Shown: positions 1 through 8,095 of the stretch, piece by piece
Layout of the letters: every line of letters begins with the position of its first letter
Numbering within the stretch: the stretch's first letter is position 1
Assembly: GCF_038007305.1 (NCBI RefSeq)
Contig: NZ_JBBOWV010000001.1
Coordinates: 3,710,501-3,774,500, forward strand
Direction: 5' to 3'
Length of the DNA stretch: 64,000 nt
Source of the DNA: Solibacillus sp. FSL W7-1436
Lineage (GTDB): Bacteria; Bacillota; Bacilli; Bacillales_A; Planococcaceae
The notes under the pieces: generated by a model
The model's input: only the letters and a program-made list of their open reading frames with translations
What the model was told of the DNA's origin: nothing
The model's database searches: none
Made by a program: the position numbers and the translations under genes

Positions 1-873
1 ACTTAATGTAGCCATATCAGCTGTCACATCATGTACCTGCTTCCAGCTCTGTTCAATTGCTGCCTGTACTTCATCGGAATCCTTTACAGTCGATTCAGAG
101 GACTCCTTCGTTTTCACCATATTATCATGTGATAAAATCATCTGTTCATTAATATGCTGAATCATCTCCGCTTCATTATGAATAGCTGCTGCCATTTGAT
201 TCGAGGACTGTAAAATCGTCTCGCTCGCACTATTCAATGTACCCACATTTTCATTTACATGTGTAATACTATGCGCAAGCTGGCTTGACCCTTCCTCAAT
301 TTTATTTAAAATCGATGATAGATTTTCAAGCAGTTCTTTCGCTTCCCGTTCTTTTTCCTGGGCATCGTTTATTAATTTTTTGCCCCACTGTGTTAAACGG
401 TACAGCATATAGTTACAGCCGGTCATACTTACAAAAATCGTAATAAATACCGGAAGATTAGCATTTACCCCCAGTAAATTTTCCGGCACCGTTATGTATA
501 ATACGATATAAAAAATGCTGGTAAAGAGTAAAAATGTTTTGATCAGCCGTTCATTAAAATACATGGCACACATAATAAATGTTACGAGCAGCATGTAATG
601 TTTATTGATGGAATATCCATCAAGGTAAAATAATAAAAATACGACAAATGCCGGAATCAATACAAAAATCAATCCTTTTGCGTAGTTTGATATTTTCAGG
701 AAATAATTGGCCGTCGATAATAAGATGACACCGCCACCTGCAATTACATAAGGGATTGAATTACTAAAACCATTTGCAATAACAAGCGGTGAAACAATTA
801 AAACTGCCAATACTATTGTAATAATCAGATTTAGTTGGTGAATCCAATTAAGTTTTCCGTTGTGTTTCTTCAA
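1..873 (-). CDS. methyl-accepting chemotaxis protein, N-terminal part (runs off the window)
   Basis: Chemoreceptor that would signal to CheA through a cytoplasmic coiled-coil hairpin. The frame stays open from a TTG start at 873, preceded by GGAGG, to the window edge, giving 291 residues without the C-terminus. Residues about 15-165 are strongly hydrophobic with several membrane segments and no large extracytoplasmic domain. From about residue 170 a charged heptad-rich helix begins (QEKEREAKELLENLSSIL), typical of the adaptation and signalling region. The ligand cannot be deduced. The membrane-embedded sensor suggests it senses a membrane or intracellular signal (inference). It is separated from the kyn operon by a terminator. 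Confidence 0.8.
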   Translation of the reverse strand, partial: MKKHNGKLNWIHQLNLIITIVLAVLIVSPLVIANGFSNSIPYVIAGGGVILLSTANYFLKISNYAKGLIFVLIPAFVVFLLFYLDGYSINKHYMLLVTFIMCAMYFNERLIKTFLLFTSIFYIVLYITVPENLLGVNANLPVFITIFVSMTGCNYMLYRLTQWGKKLINDAQEKEREAKELLENLSSILNKIEEGSSQLAHSITHVNENVGTLNSASETILQSSNQMAAAIHNEAEMIQHINEQMILSHDNMVKTKESSESTVKDSDEVQAAIEQSWKQVHDVTADMATLS

Positions 874-977
874 GCTGTTTTCCTCCTAGGAATTTTAGAT
901 TATTCTTGTAATAGTTTATAGGTATATATTACAACCCTTAATTATACAATACAATGGACTTTTGTAGTGCTAATAAA

Positions 978-1019
978 AAATTAAAAAAGAAGCTCACGAA
1001 TATTTAATCGTGAGCTTCT
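978..1019 (-). terminator. Rho-independent terminator of the kyn operon
   Basis: A perfect 12-bp inverted repeat (AGAAGCTCACGA / TCGTGAGCTTCT) with an 8-nt loop lies just after the kynB stop. On the minus strand it is followed by a T-rich tract. Confidence 0.9.
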
Positions 1020-1032
1020 CATTATATTGTGT

Positions 1033-1653
1033 TTAATCAACTTTTTTACGAACGACCGCACGAACAGGCGCACCGTCAGCACCTGCTATTTTAAGCGGCA
1101 GTGCGATCAGTTCATAAAGACCTTGCTGAACATGCCGCAAATCGAGCCCTTCCAGTATATGAATGCCATGTTCATACAACTTGTGATGTGCCAATACTTC
1201 CTTGCTGTCCAACGGGTCAACGGAAGGATTGTCAATGCCAAGCAATATTACACCGCGCTCCTTTAAAAATGGCGCGACATCCGGATGAATGACCGGAATG
1301 GTTTCCGGAAATGCTTCGCCAAGCTGATCCACCGTTTTAAGCAGTACTCGCTTTGCATCAAGAAAATCAATCTCCTCAAGCATTTTAGCCGAAATTACTT
1401 CGTGTCCGATACAATCCACGATCACACAGTCACCGATATACACATTGACATCCAACTGTTCGATAGTCTCAGCTTCACTGTTAAAATGAAAAGGTGCATC
1501 TGCATGTGTACCCGTGTGCAGCGAGGTCGTGATCCGCCCAATATTGACCGAACCCGTCTGTTGTTTCGTAACCCCTACTTCAAAAGAAAACGGTGTATCT
1601 CCCGGCCAGTTCGGCATCCCGTTTTTCATCGTCTGTGTAATATCAATCCACAT
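1033..1653 (-). CDS. kynB: kynurenine formamidase (arylformamidase)
   Basis: Hydrolyses N-formyl-L-kynurenine to kynurenine plus formate, the second step of tryptophan degradation to anthranilate. It is 206 residues, normal for the bacterial cyclase-fold (PF04199) KynB type. The metal-binding signature HTGTHADAPFHF is at residues 46-57, with His46, His50, Asp52 and His56 as the expected ligands. ATG at 1653 is preceded by AGGAGTG. It is the last gene of the operon, 10 bp after the symporter gene and directly before the terminator. Substrate assignment is strengthened by kynA and kynU upstream. Confidence 0.95.
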   Translation of the reverse strand: MWIDITQTMKNGMPNWPGDTPFSFEVGVTKQQTGSVNIGRITTSLHTGTHADAPFHFNSEAETIEQLDVNVYIGDCVIVDCIGHEVISAKMLEEIDFLDAKRVLLKTVDQLGEAFPETIPVIHPDVAPFLKERGVILLGIDNPSVDPLDSKEVLAHHKLYEHGIHILEGLDLRHVQQGLYELIALPLKIAGADGAPVRAVVRKKVD

Positions 1654-1663
1654 GGCTTCACTC

Positions 1664-3010
1664 CTAATATTGAATGACTAAATATGCTAAGACTACAACA
1701 ATGACTGTCGGTACAACGAAGGTCATTAAAAAGCGATATGTTCTGTAAAAGCCTTCACCCATTTTACTTCCTTGCAACAGTTCGCTTTTCACGAGGTTTT
1801 TATCCATAATATGCATGATGAAGATCGCGATAAGCAAGTTGCCGACCGGTAAGATGATATTCGACACTACAAAGTCGGTGAAATCAAAAATATTGCGTCC
1901 AAAAATCGAAACATCCCCTAATGAACTGTACGTTAATGTTGAAGGAATCGAAGCGATAAATACTAAGATACCAATGATGACTGTAATTTTAGCGCGGCTG
2001 ATTTTCCATTTTTCAATGATAGCAGCAACGATAATTTCATACATACTGAACGCTGACGTTAACGTCGCAAATAAAAACAGAATTAAAAACAGCGCTAAAA
2101 ACAGTTCACCAAACGGCATTTGCGAAAACGCTGCAGGCAATACCATGAACAATAATGGCGGTCCGCTCGCCACTTCCATATCGAAGGCGAAAACTACCGG
2201 GAAAATCGCCAGTCCCGCCAGGAATGATACGAAAATACTTAATCCTACAACAGAACCTGCTGAATTCGGTAAGCTCACATCTTTCTTTAAATAAGAACTA
2301 TATGTAACTAAACACGAGAATCCAACAGCCAGCGCAAAGAATGATTGCCCCAACGCATATAAAATTGATTCACCGGTAATGTTCGAAAAGTCCGGATACA
2401 GGAAAAACTTGATCCCTTCCATTGCCCCGTCCAATGTTACGGCTCTTATAACTAAAACAAAGAACATAATAAACAGTAACGGCATCATGAATTTATTTGC
2501 CTTTTCAATCCCGTTTTGAACACCAAGCGCAATGATTACTACATTCGCCAGTGTAAACAATCCCAAACCGAGTAAAGCAATCCAAGGTGTACCTGTTACC
2601 TGTCCGAAAAATGCTCCCGGATCTACAGTCGGCGCGATTACTTCTCCAACAACCGAAACCCCGCTGTAAACAAAAATCCAGCCGCCGACTACACTGTAAA
2701 ACGATAATAATAAGAAACAGCCAATAATCCCGAGCTTACCGATCCAAGCCCAAGCCTTCGTATTCGGCGCCAATACTTTATAGGCAGTAACCGCCTCTTT
2801 TTGTGTGGCACGCCCAATAATATATTCCGATAAAAGCATTGGCAGCCCGATAATTAATGTCAGCAGCACAAAAATCAGGAAGAATGCGCCGCCTCCACTT
2901 TGACCGGCTACATAAGGCATTTTCCAAATTGCCCCGAGCCCAATCGCTGCGCCCGCTGACGCTAATACAAACCCTAACTTACTTGACCACTGTCCTTTAC
3001 TCTTCTCCAT
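1664..3010 (-). CDS. sodium-dependent neurotransmitter-symporter family transporter
   Basis: Multi-pass Na+-coupled amino acid transporter of the SNF/LeuT family (448 residues). The N-terminal KLGFVLASAGAAIGLGAIWKMPY has the unwound-helix-1 glycine signature that lines the Na+ and substrate site in LeuT-type proteins, followed by about 11 hydrophobic helices. The ATG at 3010 is chosen because GGAGTG lies 8 nt upstream; an in-frame ATG 18 nt earlier has no ribosome binding site. It sits between kynA and kynB in a tryptophan catabolic operon, so tryptophan uptake is the simplest role. Transport of kynurenine or anthranilate cannot be excluded. Confidence 0.88.
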   Translation of the reverse strand: MEKSKGQWSSKLGFVLASAGAAIGLGAIWKMPYVAGQSGGGAFFLIFVLLTLIIGLPMLLSEYIIGRATQKEAVTAYKVLAPNTKAWAWIGKLGIIGCFLLLSFYSVVGGWIFVYSGVSVVGEVIAPTVDPGAFFGQVTGTPWIALLGLGLFTLANVVIIALGVQNGIEKANKFMMPLLFIMFFVLVIRAVTLDGAMEGIKFFLYPDFSNITGESILYALGQSFFALAVGFSCLVTYSSYLKKDVSLPNSAGSVVGLSIFVSFLAGLAIFPVVFAFDMEVASGPPLLFMVLPAAFSQMPFGELFLALFLILFLFATLTSAFSMYEIIVAAIIEKWKISRAKITVIIGILVFIASIPSTLTYSSLGDVSIFGRNIFDFTDFVVSNIILPVGNLLIAIFIMHIMDKNLVKSELLQGSKMGEGFYRTYRFLMTFVVPTVIVVVLAYLVIQY

Positions 3011-3044
3011 CTGTCTCACTCCACTCATCTGTCTAACCTAAGCT

Positions 3045-3160
3045 ATCAATTCCGCCCTGCGGAATTGTGTCCAGATTTTTTTGAGTTTACTCAAAAAGTT
3101 TCCTTAAAAAATCTGTGACATCTGCCAGAGGTATTATCTTTATTCAGCTGGAATGCTGAA
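3045..3160 (-). repeat. structured intercistronic element, copy 1
   Basis: Non-coding spacer between kynA and the symporter gene. It holds an AATTCCGC/GCGGAATT hairpin, a TTTTTGAG/CTCAAAAA hairpin nested in an AGATTTTTT/AAAAAATCT stem, the conserved tail TCTGTGACATCTGCCAGAGG (plus strand), and a TTCAGC/GCTGAA hairpin. A second copy with the same order but different stem sequences lies at 7903-8011. Compensatory changes keep the stems paired, suggesting a structured RNA or a decayed palindromic mobile element. It lies in the same orientation relative to transcription as copy 2. Confidence 0.75.
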
Positions 3161-4021
3161 TCAAGATAGTACTGTCCGTAAATCCCAGAGCTCCGGGAAA
3201 AAGCGGTGATCGAGCACTTTTCGCAAATAATTGACCCCTGATGAGCCGCCTGTGCCCACTTTGAAGCCAATGATGCGCTCGACCGTTTTCATATGACGGA
3301 AACGCCACTGCTGCAAGGAATCTTCAATATCGACAAGCTTTTCGCCAAGCTGGTATAAATCCCAGTACGTATCGATATTTTCATAGACGGTTTTCCAAGC
3401 GGCGGCAACAGAATCGTCACCACTATATACTACCGAAAAATCACGGTTTAGCAAAGCTTCAGTTATTGGCAATCCTGCTTTAGCCAATGCCTGAATCGCC
3501 ACATCATAAATACTTGGCGCATTATATGCCTCTTTAAGTACTTCGAGAATGTGCGGCTCTTTCTCATAGATTTTGAGTATATACGGTGTTTTATAGCCAA
3601 GTGCAAACTCGATCAGGCGATACTGATAGCTTTGGAAACCCGATGCTTTCCCCAGGTCATCCCGAAACTGCAAATATTCTGCCGGTGTCATCGTTGCCAA
3701 CACATCCCATGCCTGAATAATCTGCACCTGAATTTTCGATACACGTGCGAGCATTTTAAATGCCGGCTGCATCTCCCCTTTTTCAATCGCCTGTATCGCA
3801 CCGCGCATCTCATGTATAATGAGCTTCATCCAAAGTTCACTCACCTGGTGAATAATAATAAACAGCATCTCATCGTGATGGTCGGAAAGACGGTTTTGAC
3901 TGTTTAATAGGGGATCCAGGCTCAAATAATCGCTGTACGTCATATCTTCACGGAAATCCGTATGAATCCCCTTTTCATCCTTTAGCTTGTGCTGCAAATC
4001 TGAAATTGATCGCTTATCCAC
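3161..4021 (-). CDS. kynA: tryptophan 2,3-dioxygenase
   Basis: Haem dioxygenase that opens the indole ring of L-tryptophan to N-formylkynurenine, the first and committed step of the pathway. It is 286 residues, usual for bacterial TDO. Recognisable motifs are [11 protein letters not shown] with the distal His58, [12 protein letters not shown] with the substrate carboxylate Arg120, and [20 protein letters not shown] with the proximal haem ligand His243. The start is GTG at 4021, with AAGGAG seven nt upstream. It follows kynU by 11 bp, so the two are co-transcribed. A structured repeat follows the stop codon. Confidence 0.96.
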   Translation of the reverse strand: MDKRSISDLQHKLKDEKGIHTDFREDMTYSDYLSLDPLLNSQNRLSDHHDEMLFIIIHQVSELWMKLIIHEMRGAIQAIEKGEMQPAFKMLARVSKIQVQIIQAWDVLATMTPAEYLQFRDDLGKASGFQSYQYRLIEFALGYKTPYILKIYEKEPHILEVLKEAYNAPSIYDVAIQALAKAGLPITEALLNRDFSVVYSGDDSVAAAWKTVYENIDTYWDLYQLGEKLVDIEDSLQQWRFRHMKTVERIIGFKVGTGGSSGVNYLRKVLDHRFFPELWDLRTVLS

Positions 4022-4032
4022 TGAACCACTCC

Positions 4033-5292
4033 TTATGCAATGATGTCTCGTTTATTTTCGTACTTCTCATAAGTTTTGTTTGTGACAATGTCTTTTAAAA
4101 TCTGCACTGACCGCCAAACTTCCTCAAAGGAATTGTAAAGCGCAACCGGTGCCAGGCGGATGCCATTTGGTGCGCGGAAGTCAGGCACAACGCCATATTC
4201 TTTTAATGTTTTACAAATCCTTGCCGCCTCGTCATGCACTAAAAACAGATGGCCGCCCCGTGTGTCATCAATCGGATTGCCGAATGTAAACGTATTCGGC
4301 AACTCCTGCTCAATACAATCCATCATAAATTGTGTCAACGCGAGGGATTTTTCACGAACCGCTTCGATGCCCGCCTCTTCAAATAGGGACAGTGCGCCTT
4401 CAATCGGTGCCAGACTTAATATATGCGGCGTACCGATCTGGTAAGCCCCTGCATGCGGTGCAGCGGTTATTGTTACATCCAGATCAAACTGCTTTTCCTT
4501 CGCCGAGCCAAACCATCCGGCCAGTCCCGGTGCTGTTCCGAAGTGCTTTTCATGAACGAACAATCCTGCAACTGAGCCCGGACCCCCGTTCAAATGCTTA
4601 TAATTGCACCAAAAAGCAAAGTCTGCACCGATTTCATGTAGTTGATGTGGAACGGATCCGATCGAATGGCATAGATCAAATCCGACCAATATGCCCCGTT
4701 CATGTGCTGCTTCTGTAATCGCCTGCAAATCCAACACTTGGCCACTGCGGTATAAGACCGCCGGCAGAACCGCAACCGCCACATCCTTGGTCATCGCATC
4801 GATAATCGCTTCTGTCGTAATTGTTTGCCCGTCTTCACTTTTCACGAGCTGCATACTGCTTTGTGGCAAATTATGCAAAGCAATTTGACTGGCAATTGCA
4901 TACAGGTCCGACGGGAAGTTCAGTTCGTCAGCCAAAATTTTATAGCGTGCCGCGGTCGGTTTGAAAAATGTGGCCAACAGCTGGTGCAAGTTTGTTGTTG
5001 TGGAGCCAGTCAGAATTACTTCCTCACTTTTGGCACCAATTAGAGGAGCGCACATCGCTGACAACTTTTCCGAGAAATAAAACCACGGGTGCTCGCCATT
5101 TGTCCAGCCGTCAATGCCATAATCTTTCCACGAGTTAAGCAGTGTATGCACCGACTGTTCTGCCCGCTTTGACAGCAATCCGAGCGAATTGCCGTCCAAG
5201 TATATCTGTTCTTCTTTTTTATAAAATTCATCTGCATATTTCTGCAATCCGTCCATTTCATCGAGCTGTCTTGCTTTTTCAATCGTCGTCAT
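4033..5292 (-). CDS. kynU: kynureninase
   Basis: PLP enzyme that cleaves kynurenine to anthranilate and alanine, ending the anthranilate branch. It is 419 residues, family length. The PLP Schiff-base lysine is Lys232 in [13 protein letters not shown], with the cofactor-binding Asp206 in GFDLCHSIG. It is the first gene of the operon, with a sigma-A promoter 30-60 bp upstream. The KynU-KynA-transporter-KynB set is complete for tryptophan to anthranilate. No 3-hydroxylase or dioxygenase for the NAD or quinolinate branch is present here. Confidence 0.96.
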   Translation of the reverse strand: MTTIEKARQLDEMDGLQKYADEFYKKEEQIYLDGNSLGLLSKRAEQSVHTLLNSWKDYGIDGWTNGEHPWFYFSEKLSAMCAPLIGAKSEEVILTGSTTTNLHQLLATFFKPTAARYKILADELNFPSDLYAIASQIALHNLPQSSMQLVKSEDGQTITTEAIIDAMTKDVAVAVLPAVLYRSGQVLDLQAITEAAHERGILVGFDLCHSIGSVPHQLHEIGADFAFWCNYKHLNGGPGSVAGLFVHEKHFGTAPGLAGWFGSAKEKQFDLDVTITAAPHAGAYQIGTPHILSLAPIEGALSLFEEAGIEAVREKSLALTQFMMDCIEQELPNTFTFGNPIDDTRGGHLFLVHDEAARICKTLKEYGVVPDFRAPNGIRLAPVALYNSFEEVWRSVQILKDIVTNKTYEKYENKRDIIA

Positions 5293-5321
5293 CTTTCCAC
5301 CCCTTCTAGTAACTTATTAAT

Positions 5322-5350
5322 ATCGTACGGGGGATAGGAATGGTTGTCAA
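5322..5350 (-). promoter_or_regulatory. sigma-A promoter of the kyn operon
   Basis: On the minus strand TTGACA (5350-5345) and TACGAT (5327-5322) are separated by exactly 17 bp and lie just upstream of kynU. The -35 is a perfect consensus match. Confidence 0.7.
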
Positions 5351-5363
5351 AGTATTCTGTATA

Positions 5364-5395
5364 TAAAAAAGCCTACCTTTCGTATAAGGTAAGCT
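5364..5395 (-). terminator. terminator after the ECF/membrane-protein pair
   Basis: The stem AGC-TACCTT / AAGGTA-GCT is followed on the minus strand by six T residues, just past the stop of the gene ending at 5403. Confidence 0.7.
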
Positions 5396-5402
5396 AGTGA
5401 AA

Positions 5403-6284
5403 TCATAACCATAATATACCGTACATTATTAGTAAGAAATATAATTTACCTATTATAAATTGCACCATTCGCCACTTTTTCTTACCGTATTTTACTTCTA
5501 AAAGAATATTTATCAGTGCTGACAATAATAAAAACGCAATCAACTGAAACAGATGGATTTGAGGAACCGAAACAAACAACACAAGAATCAAAAAAGTAAA
5601 GATCTCCACTACACTTTGCCAATAAGTAGAATGTGCCGGGAGATGACGTTTTGGATCCTCAGGGTCCCTCAGCTTTTTGCTCACCCGATTCATTGCAAAA
5701 ATCAATAGAATAAAAACTACTATACTGATGATGGAAGGAATATTACTGTCAGCCGGTTCATGTAATTCGATAATTCCCCGCAAAGTTTGATCCTTTAATA
5801 GATATCTCTGCCCTGTTCCTATATCCCGGTAATACGTTGCTTCGCTTCCATGGAATTCTTGGAGGCGCATGACCGTATTATCTTCAAACTGCAACCGGTA
5901 GCTTTTATCAATATAAGGTTCTTCAATGAAAATGTCTGTTTTCTGCAGCTGTTCCAATAAAGTTTCCACGGCTTTTAAGGTTTCTTCATTTTTTACTTTT
6001 TTTACACCTGCCTGCAGTGTGGATTTGGGATCCCCTTCCCAGTCCATATAATAAACCGCTTGCAATGCACTGATGTCCGGATCGTCAGAAGTGGTCTGCT
6101 GCTTTTGCGGAAAAGTACCGACTAAAAACAGCGTGATGCATGCAATCGCTATAATTACTGCCGGGATTTTCCAGTTAGATGGTTTAGTGTTGAGGCGCTG
6201 CTGAATTTTATTGAAGTCCTCTTCCCTTTTTTCCGGATCGACTTGAATCTTTTTAAGCTGACTTAACTTTTCTTCTTCAAACAT
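5403..6284 (-). CDS. membrane protein, probable anti-sigma partner of the adjacent ECF factor
   Basis: 293 residues with no recognised enzymatic motif. The first 35 residues are charged and cytoplasmic (EEEKLSQLKKIQVDPEKREE). One membrane helix (about 38-58) leads to an extracytoplasmic region of about 120 residues, followed by four hydrophobic helices near the C-terminus. The start overlaps the end of the sigma-factor gene by 8 bp, the usual translational coupling of ECF sigma and anti-sigma genes, so an anti-sigma role is inferred. No zinc-binding anti-sigma His/Cys motif is visible, so it could be a different type of regulator. Confidence 0.6.
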   Translation of the reverse strand: MFEEEKLSQLKKIQVDPEKREEDFNKIQQRLNTKPSNWKIPAVIIAIACITLFLVGTFPQKQQTTSDDPDISALQAVYYMDWEGDPKSTLQAGVKKVKNEETLKAVETLLEQLQKTDIFIEEPYIDKSYRLQFEDNTVMRLQEFHGSEATYYRDIGTGQRYLLKDQTLRGIIELHEPADSNIPSIISIVVFILLIFAMNRVSKKLRDPEDPKRHLPAHSTYWQSVVEIFTFLILVLFVSVPQIHLFQLIAFLLLSALINILLEVKYGKKKWRMVQFIIGKLYFLLIMYGILWL

Positions 6285-6753
6285 CGTCTTCCCCTCCTAA
6301 CAGTTCCCGTAGTGCCTTCAAGCCGCGTGCCGTATTATTTTTCACTTTCACTTCACTGCAGCTTAAGATCATTGCCGTCTCTTTTACTGAATACTCTTCT
6401 ATATAGCGCAGCACGATTACTTCACGATAATTCCATTTAATTTGCTGGAGGGCGTCATACAGTTTTTCATTTTCCGCATTTCGCTCGACGACTGCTTCCG
6501 GCAAATCTCCAACTGCTACCGGCTCTGTTTTCAACTGAAAAAAGCCAATAATTTTTTTCCTTCGAAAATGGTCATATACAAGGTTTCTGGCAATTTTTAA
6601 TAAATAAGTCCGTTCGTGTTCAGTATAATTTTTTTGATAAAAGCGGTAAAAGGTTTCCTGCAGCAGATCATGTGTTAAGTCTGTATCATTCGTTAAATAG
6701 CGTATGTATTTATAAACAGCGTCGTAATGCGCTTCAAAAACTTCCCGTCTCAC
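6277..6753 (-). CDS. ECF-type RNA polymerase sigma factor
   Basis: Sigma-70 family extracytoplasmic-function factor of about 158 residues. Region 2 (FEAHYDAVYKYIRYLTNDTDLTHDLLQETFYRF) and region 4 (LQQIKWNYREVIVLRYIEEYSVKETAMIL) are intact. GTG at 6753 is preferred: it has AAGGGGGG upstream, and an upstream in-frame ATG (6807) lies inside the probable promoter. Overlap of 8 bp with the following membrane-protein gene indicates coupling. The target stress is unknown; ECF factors of this size in Bacilli often answer envelope stress. Confidence 0.85.
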   Translation of the reverse strand: MRREVFEAHYDAVYKYIRYLTNDTDLTHDLLQETFYRFYQKNYTEHERTYLLKIARNLVYDHFRRKKIIGFFQLKTEPVAVGDLPEAVVERNAENEKLYDALQQIKWNYREVIVLRYIEEYSVKETAMILSCSEVKVKNNTARGLKALRELLGGEDDV

Positions 6754-6780
6754 CCTTAACAGCCCCCCTTCCTCCTTAAA

Positions 6781-6806
6781 GACGATCGAGCAATCATTTG
6801 GAATCA
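6781..6806 (-). promoter_or_regulatory. candidate ECF-type autoregulatory promoter
   Basis: On the minus strand TGATTC and CGTC are separated by 16 bp, close to the TGAAAC-N16-CGTC class used by Bacillus ECF sigma factors, directly upstream of the sigma gene. The match in the -35 is partial. Confidence 0.45.
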
Positions 6807-6819
6807 CTTTGACATAATA

Positions 6820-6854
6820 AAAACCCGGGCAAATTTTCGTTTGCCCGGGTTTTT
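6820..6854. terminator. strong bidirectional terminator
   Basis: A nearly perfect AAAACCCGGGCAAA / TTTGCCCGGGTTTT hairpin flanked by A and T runs ends the small gene at 6859-7041 and insulates the sigma gene. Confidence 0.9.
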
Positions 6855-6858
6855 ATCA

Positions 6859-7041
6859 TTACACACCCATTTTACGACGGGTATTGCTCGTTTGCTTTGA
6901 TTGTTGGCTCTTCATCTTTTTCGTTGATGTGTCACCTTTTAAATTACTTTTGTTACCGGCTGCATTGTTTTTCTTTGCTTCCAGCTGTTGCTTCACTAAT
7001 TCCTGCAGGCTTAATTTCTTTTTTTCATTTTGTTCAGACAT
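6859..7041 (-). CDS. small basic low-complexity protein
   Basis: 60 residues, rich in Lys, Gln, Asn and Ser (LSLQELVKQQLEAKKNNAAG, then a Lys/Thr/Ser tail), with no Cys and no membrane segment. ATG follows an excellent GAGGAGG site, and a strong terminator follows the stop, so the gene is probably real. The function is not recognised. Similar short charged proteins are common in Bacillales, but I cannot name a family. Confidence 0.65.
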   Translation of the reverse strand: MSEQNEKKKLSLQELVKQQLEAKKNNAAGNKSNLKGDTSTKKMKSQQSKQTSNTRRKMGV

Positions 7042-7125
7042 ATTCAGTCCTCCTCATCCATCTACTTTTCTAAGTATAATCCGTTGCCGCCATATTTGTA
7101 AAAGAAATGATGTAAATTACACCAT

Positions 7126-7168
7126 AAAAAAACATCTTGAAACTTGCAATCGCTCCAAAATGTTTTTT
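7126..7168. terminator. probable terminator after the orphan response regulator
   Basis: A 9-bp AAAAAACAT / ATGTTTTTT inverted repeat with a 25-nt loop, directly after the stop at 7172 on the minus strand. The long loop makes it weaker than its neighbours. Confidence 0.5.
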
Positions 7169-7171
7169 CAT

Positions 7172-7882
7172 TTATGAACTGTACGTCACTTCCTGGGATG
7201 AAAGGTTGAAATAATAACCTAACCCGCTTTTGGTTTTAATCCACTTCGGTGAGCTCGGTTCTTCTTCAATTTTTTCACGAAGCCTGCGAATATGTACATC
7301 GACTGTACGGCGATCCCCTTTTGTGAAGTCCAGTATATCAATAATTTCTTCACGAGATTTAATATTGCCAGGCTGCTCCAGCAAATGCAGCAGCAATTTA
7401 AACTCTCGCTTGGTCAAAGGAATTTCCACTTCGTCTTTATACACTTTGAACATGATTAAATCTACACGAAACGGACCGATCAGCATTTGTGAGACACGCC
7501 CTTGCTGCTGTAATTCTTTTTCGTAGCGTTTTAAATGAATCCTTAAGCGTGTCAGCATTTCACGGAATCCAAACGGTTTTCGGATATATTCTGTTGCCCC
7601 CATTTCAAGCGCCAGTACAATATCCAATTCATCCGTTCGCGCACTGATCATGATAATCGGAAAATCATGCTTGAAGCGGACTTGACGGCAAATCTCGATT
7701 CCTTCCATATCCGGAAGCATCCAATCAAGCAGCATCGCATCCGGTTCGAAGGCCTCGATTGCAGCCAATGCTTCTTTACCAGATTGTACACTAAGGACTT
7801 CGTAGCCATCCTTTACTAAATAAATATGCAGTAAATTTACTAAATTTTCGTCATCTTCAACGACTAATACTTTTTTCGTCAT
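7172..7882 (-). CDS. OmpR/PhoB-family response regulator, orphan
   Basis: Two-component DNA-binding regulator, 236 residues. The receiver has the acidic pocket Asp10/Asp11, phospho-acceptor Asp53 in MLLDWMLP and the conserved Lys in YIRKPFG. The C-terminal winged helix ends in VDVHIRRLREKIE and KTKSGLGYYF. No histidine kinase is adjacent. It lies downstream of pstSCAB-phoU on the same strand, separated from phoU by 213 bp that hold a structured repeat and no clear terminator. A link to phosphate control is therefore possible but unproven; PhoP would normally be paired with PhoR. Confidence 0.85.
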   Translation of the reverse strand: MTKKVLVVEDDENLVNLLHIYLVKDGYEVLSVQSGKEALAAIEAFEPDAMLLDWMLPDMEGIEICRQVRFKHDFPIIMISARTDELDIVLALEMGATEYIRKPFGFREMLTRLRIHLKRYEKELQQQGRVSQMLIGPFRVDLIMFKVYKDEVEIPLTKREFKLLLHLLEQPGNIKSREEIIDILDFTKGDRRTVDVHIRRLREKIEEEPSSPKWIKTKSGLGYYFNLSSQEVTYSS

Positions 7883-7902
7883 TAATGATTCCCCGCTTCT
7901 CT

Positions 7903-8011
7903 AATCAATTACGCCTCGGCGTAATTGATTCCAGAATCGGTTTGCGCTCGCGCAAAGAATTCCTTACCGAATCTGTGACATCCGCCGGAGGCATTAACTT
8001 CTTTCAGCAGG
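7903..8011 (-). repeat. structured intercistronic element, copy 2
   Basis: Same architecture as the element at 3045-3160: an AATTACGC/GCGTAATT hairpin, a TTTGCG-CGCAAA hairpin within an AGAATCGGT/ACCGAATCT stem, then TCTGTGACATCCGCCGGAGG (plus strand) and a TTCAGC motif. Stem bases differ from copy 1 on both arms together, so pairing is conserved. It lies between phoU and the response regulator gene. Confidence 0.75.
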
Positions 8012-8095
8012 CATTTGAACACCCGATGAAAACTGACCAAAATTAATAACTTCTATCTTATTGTTGGACTCTATTCCTACTGCTTCACTAGTAAG

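Noticed and set aside
6754-6807. N-terminal 18-residue extension of the ECF sigma factor
   Set aside because: It would begin inside the candidate ECF promoter and has no ribosome binding site.
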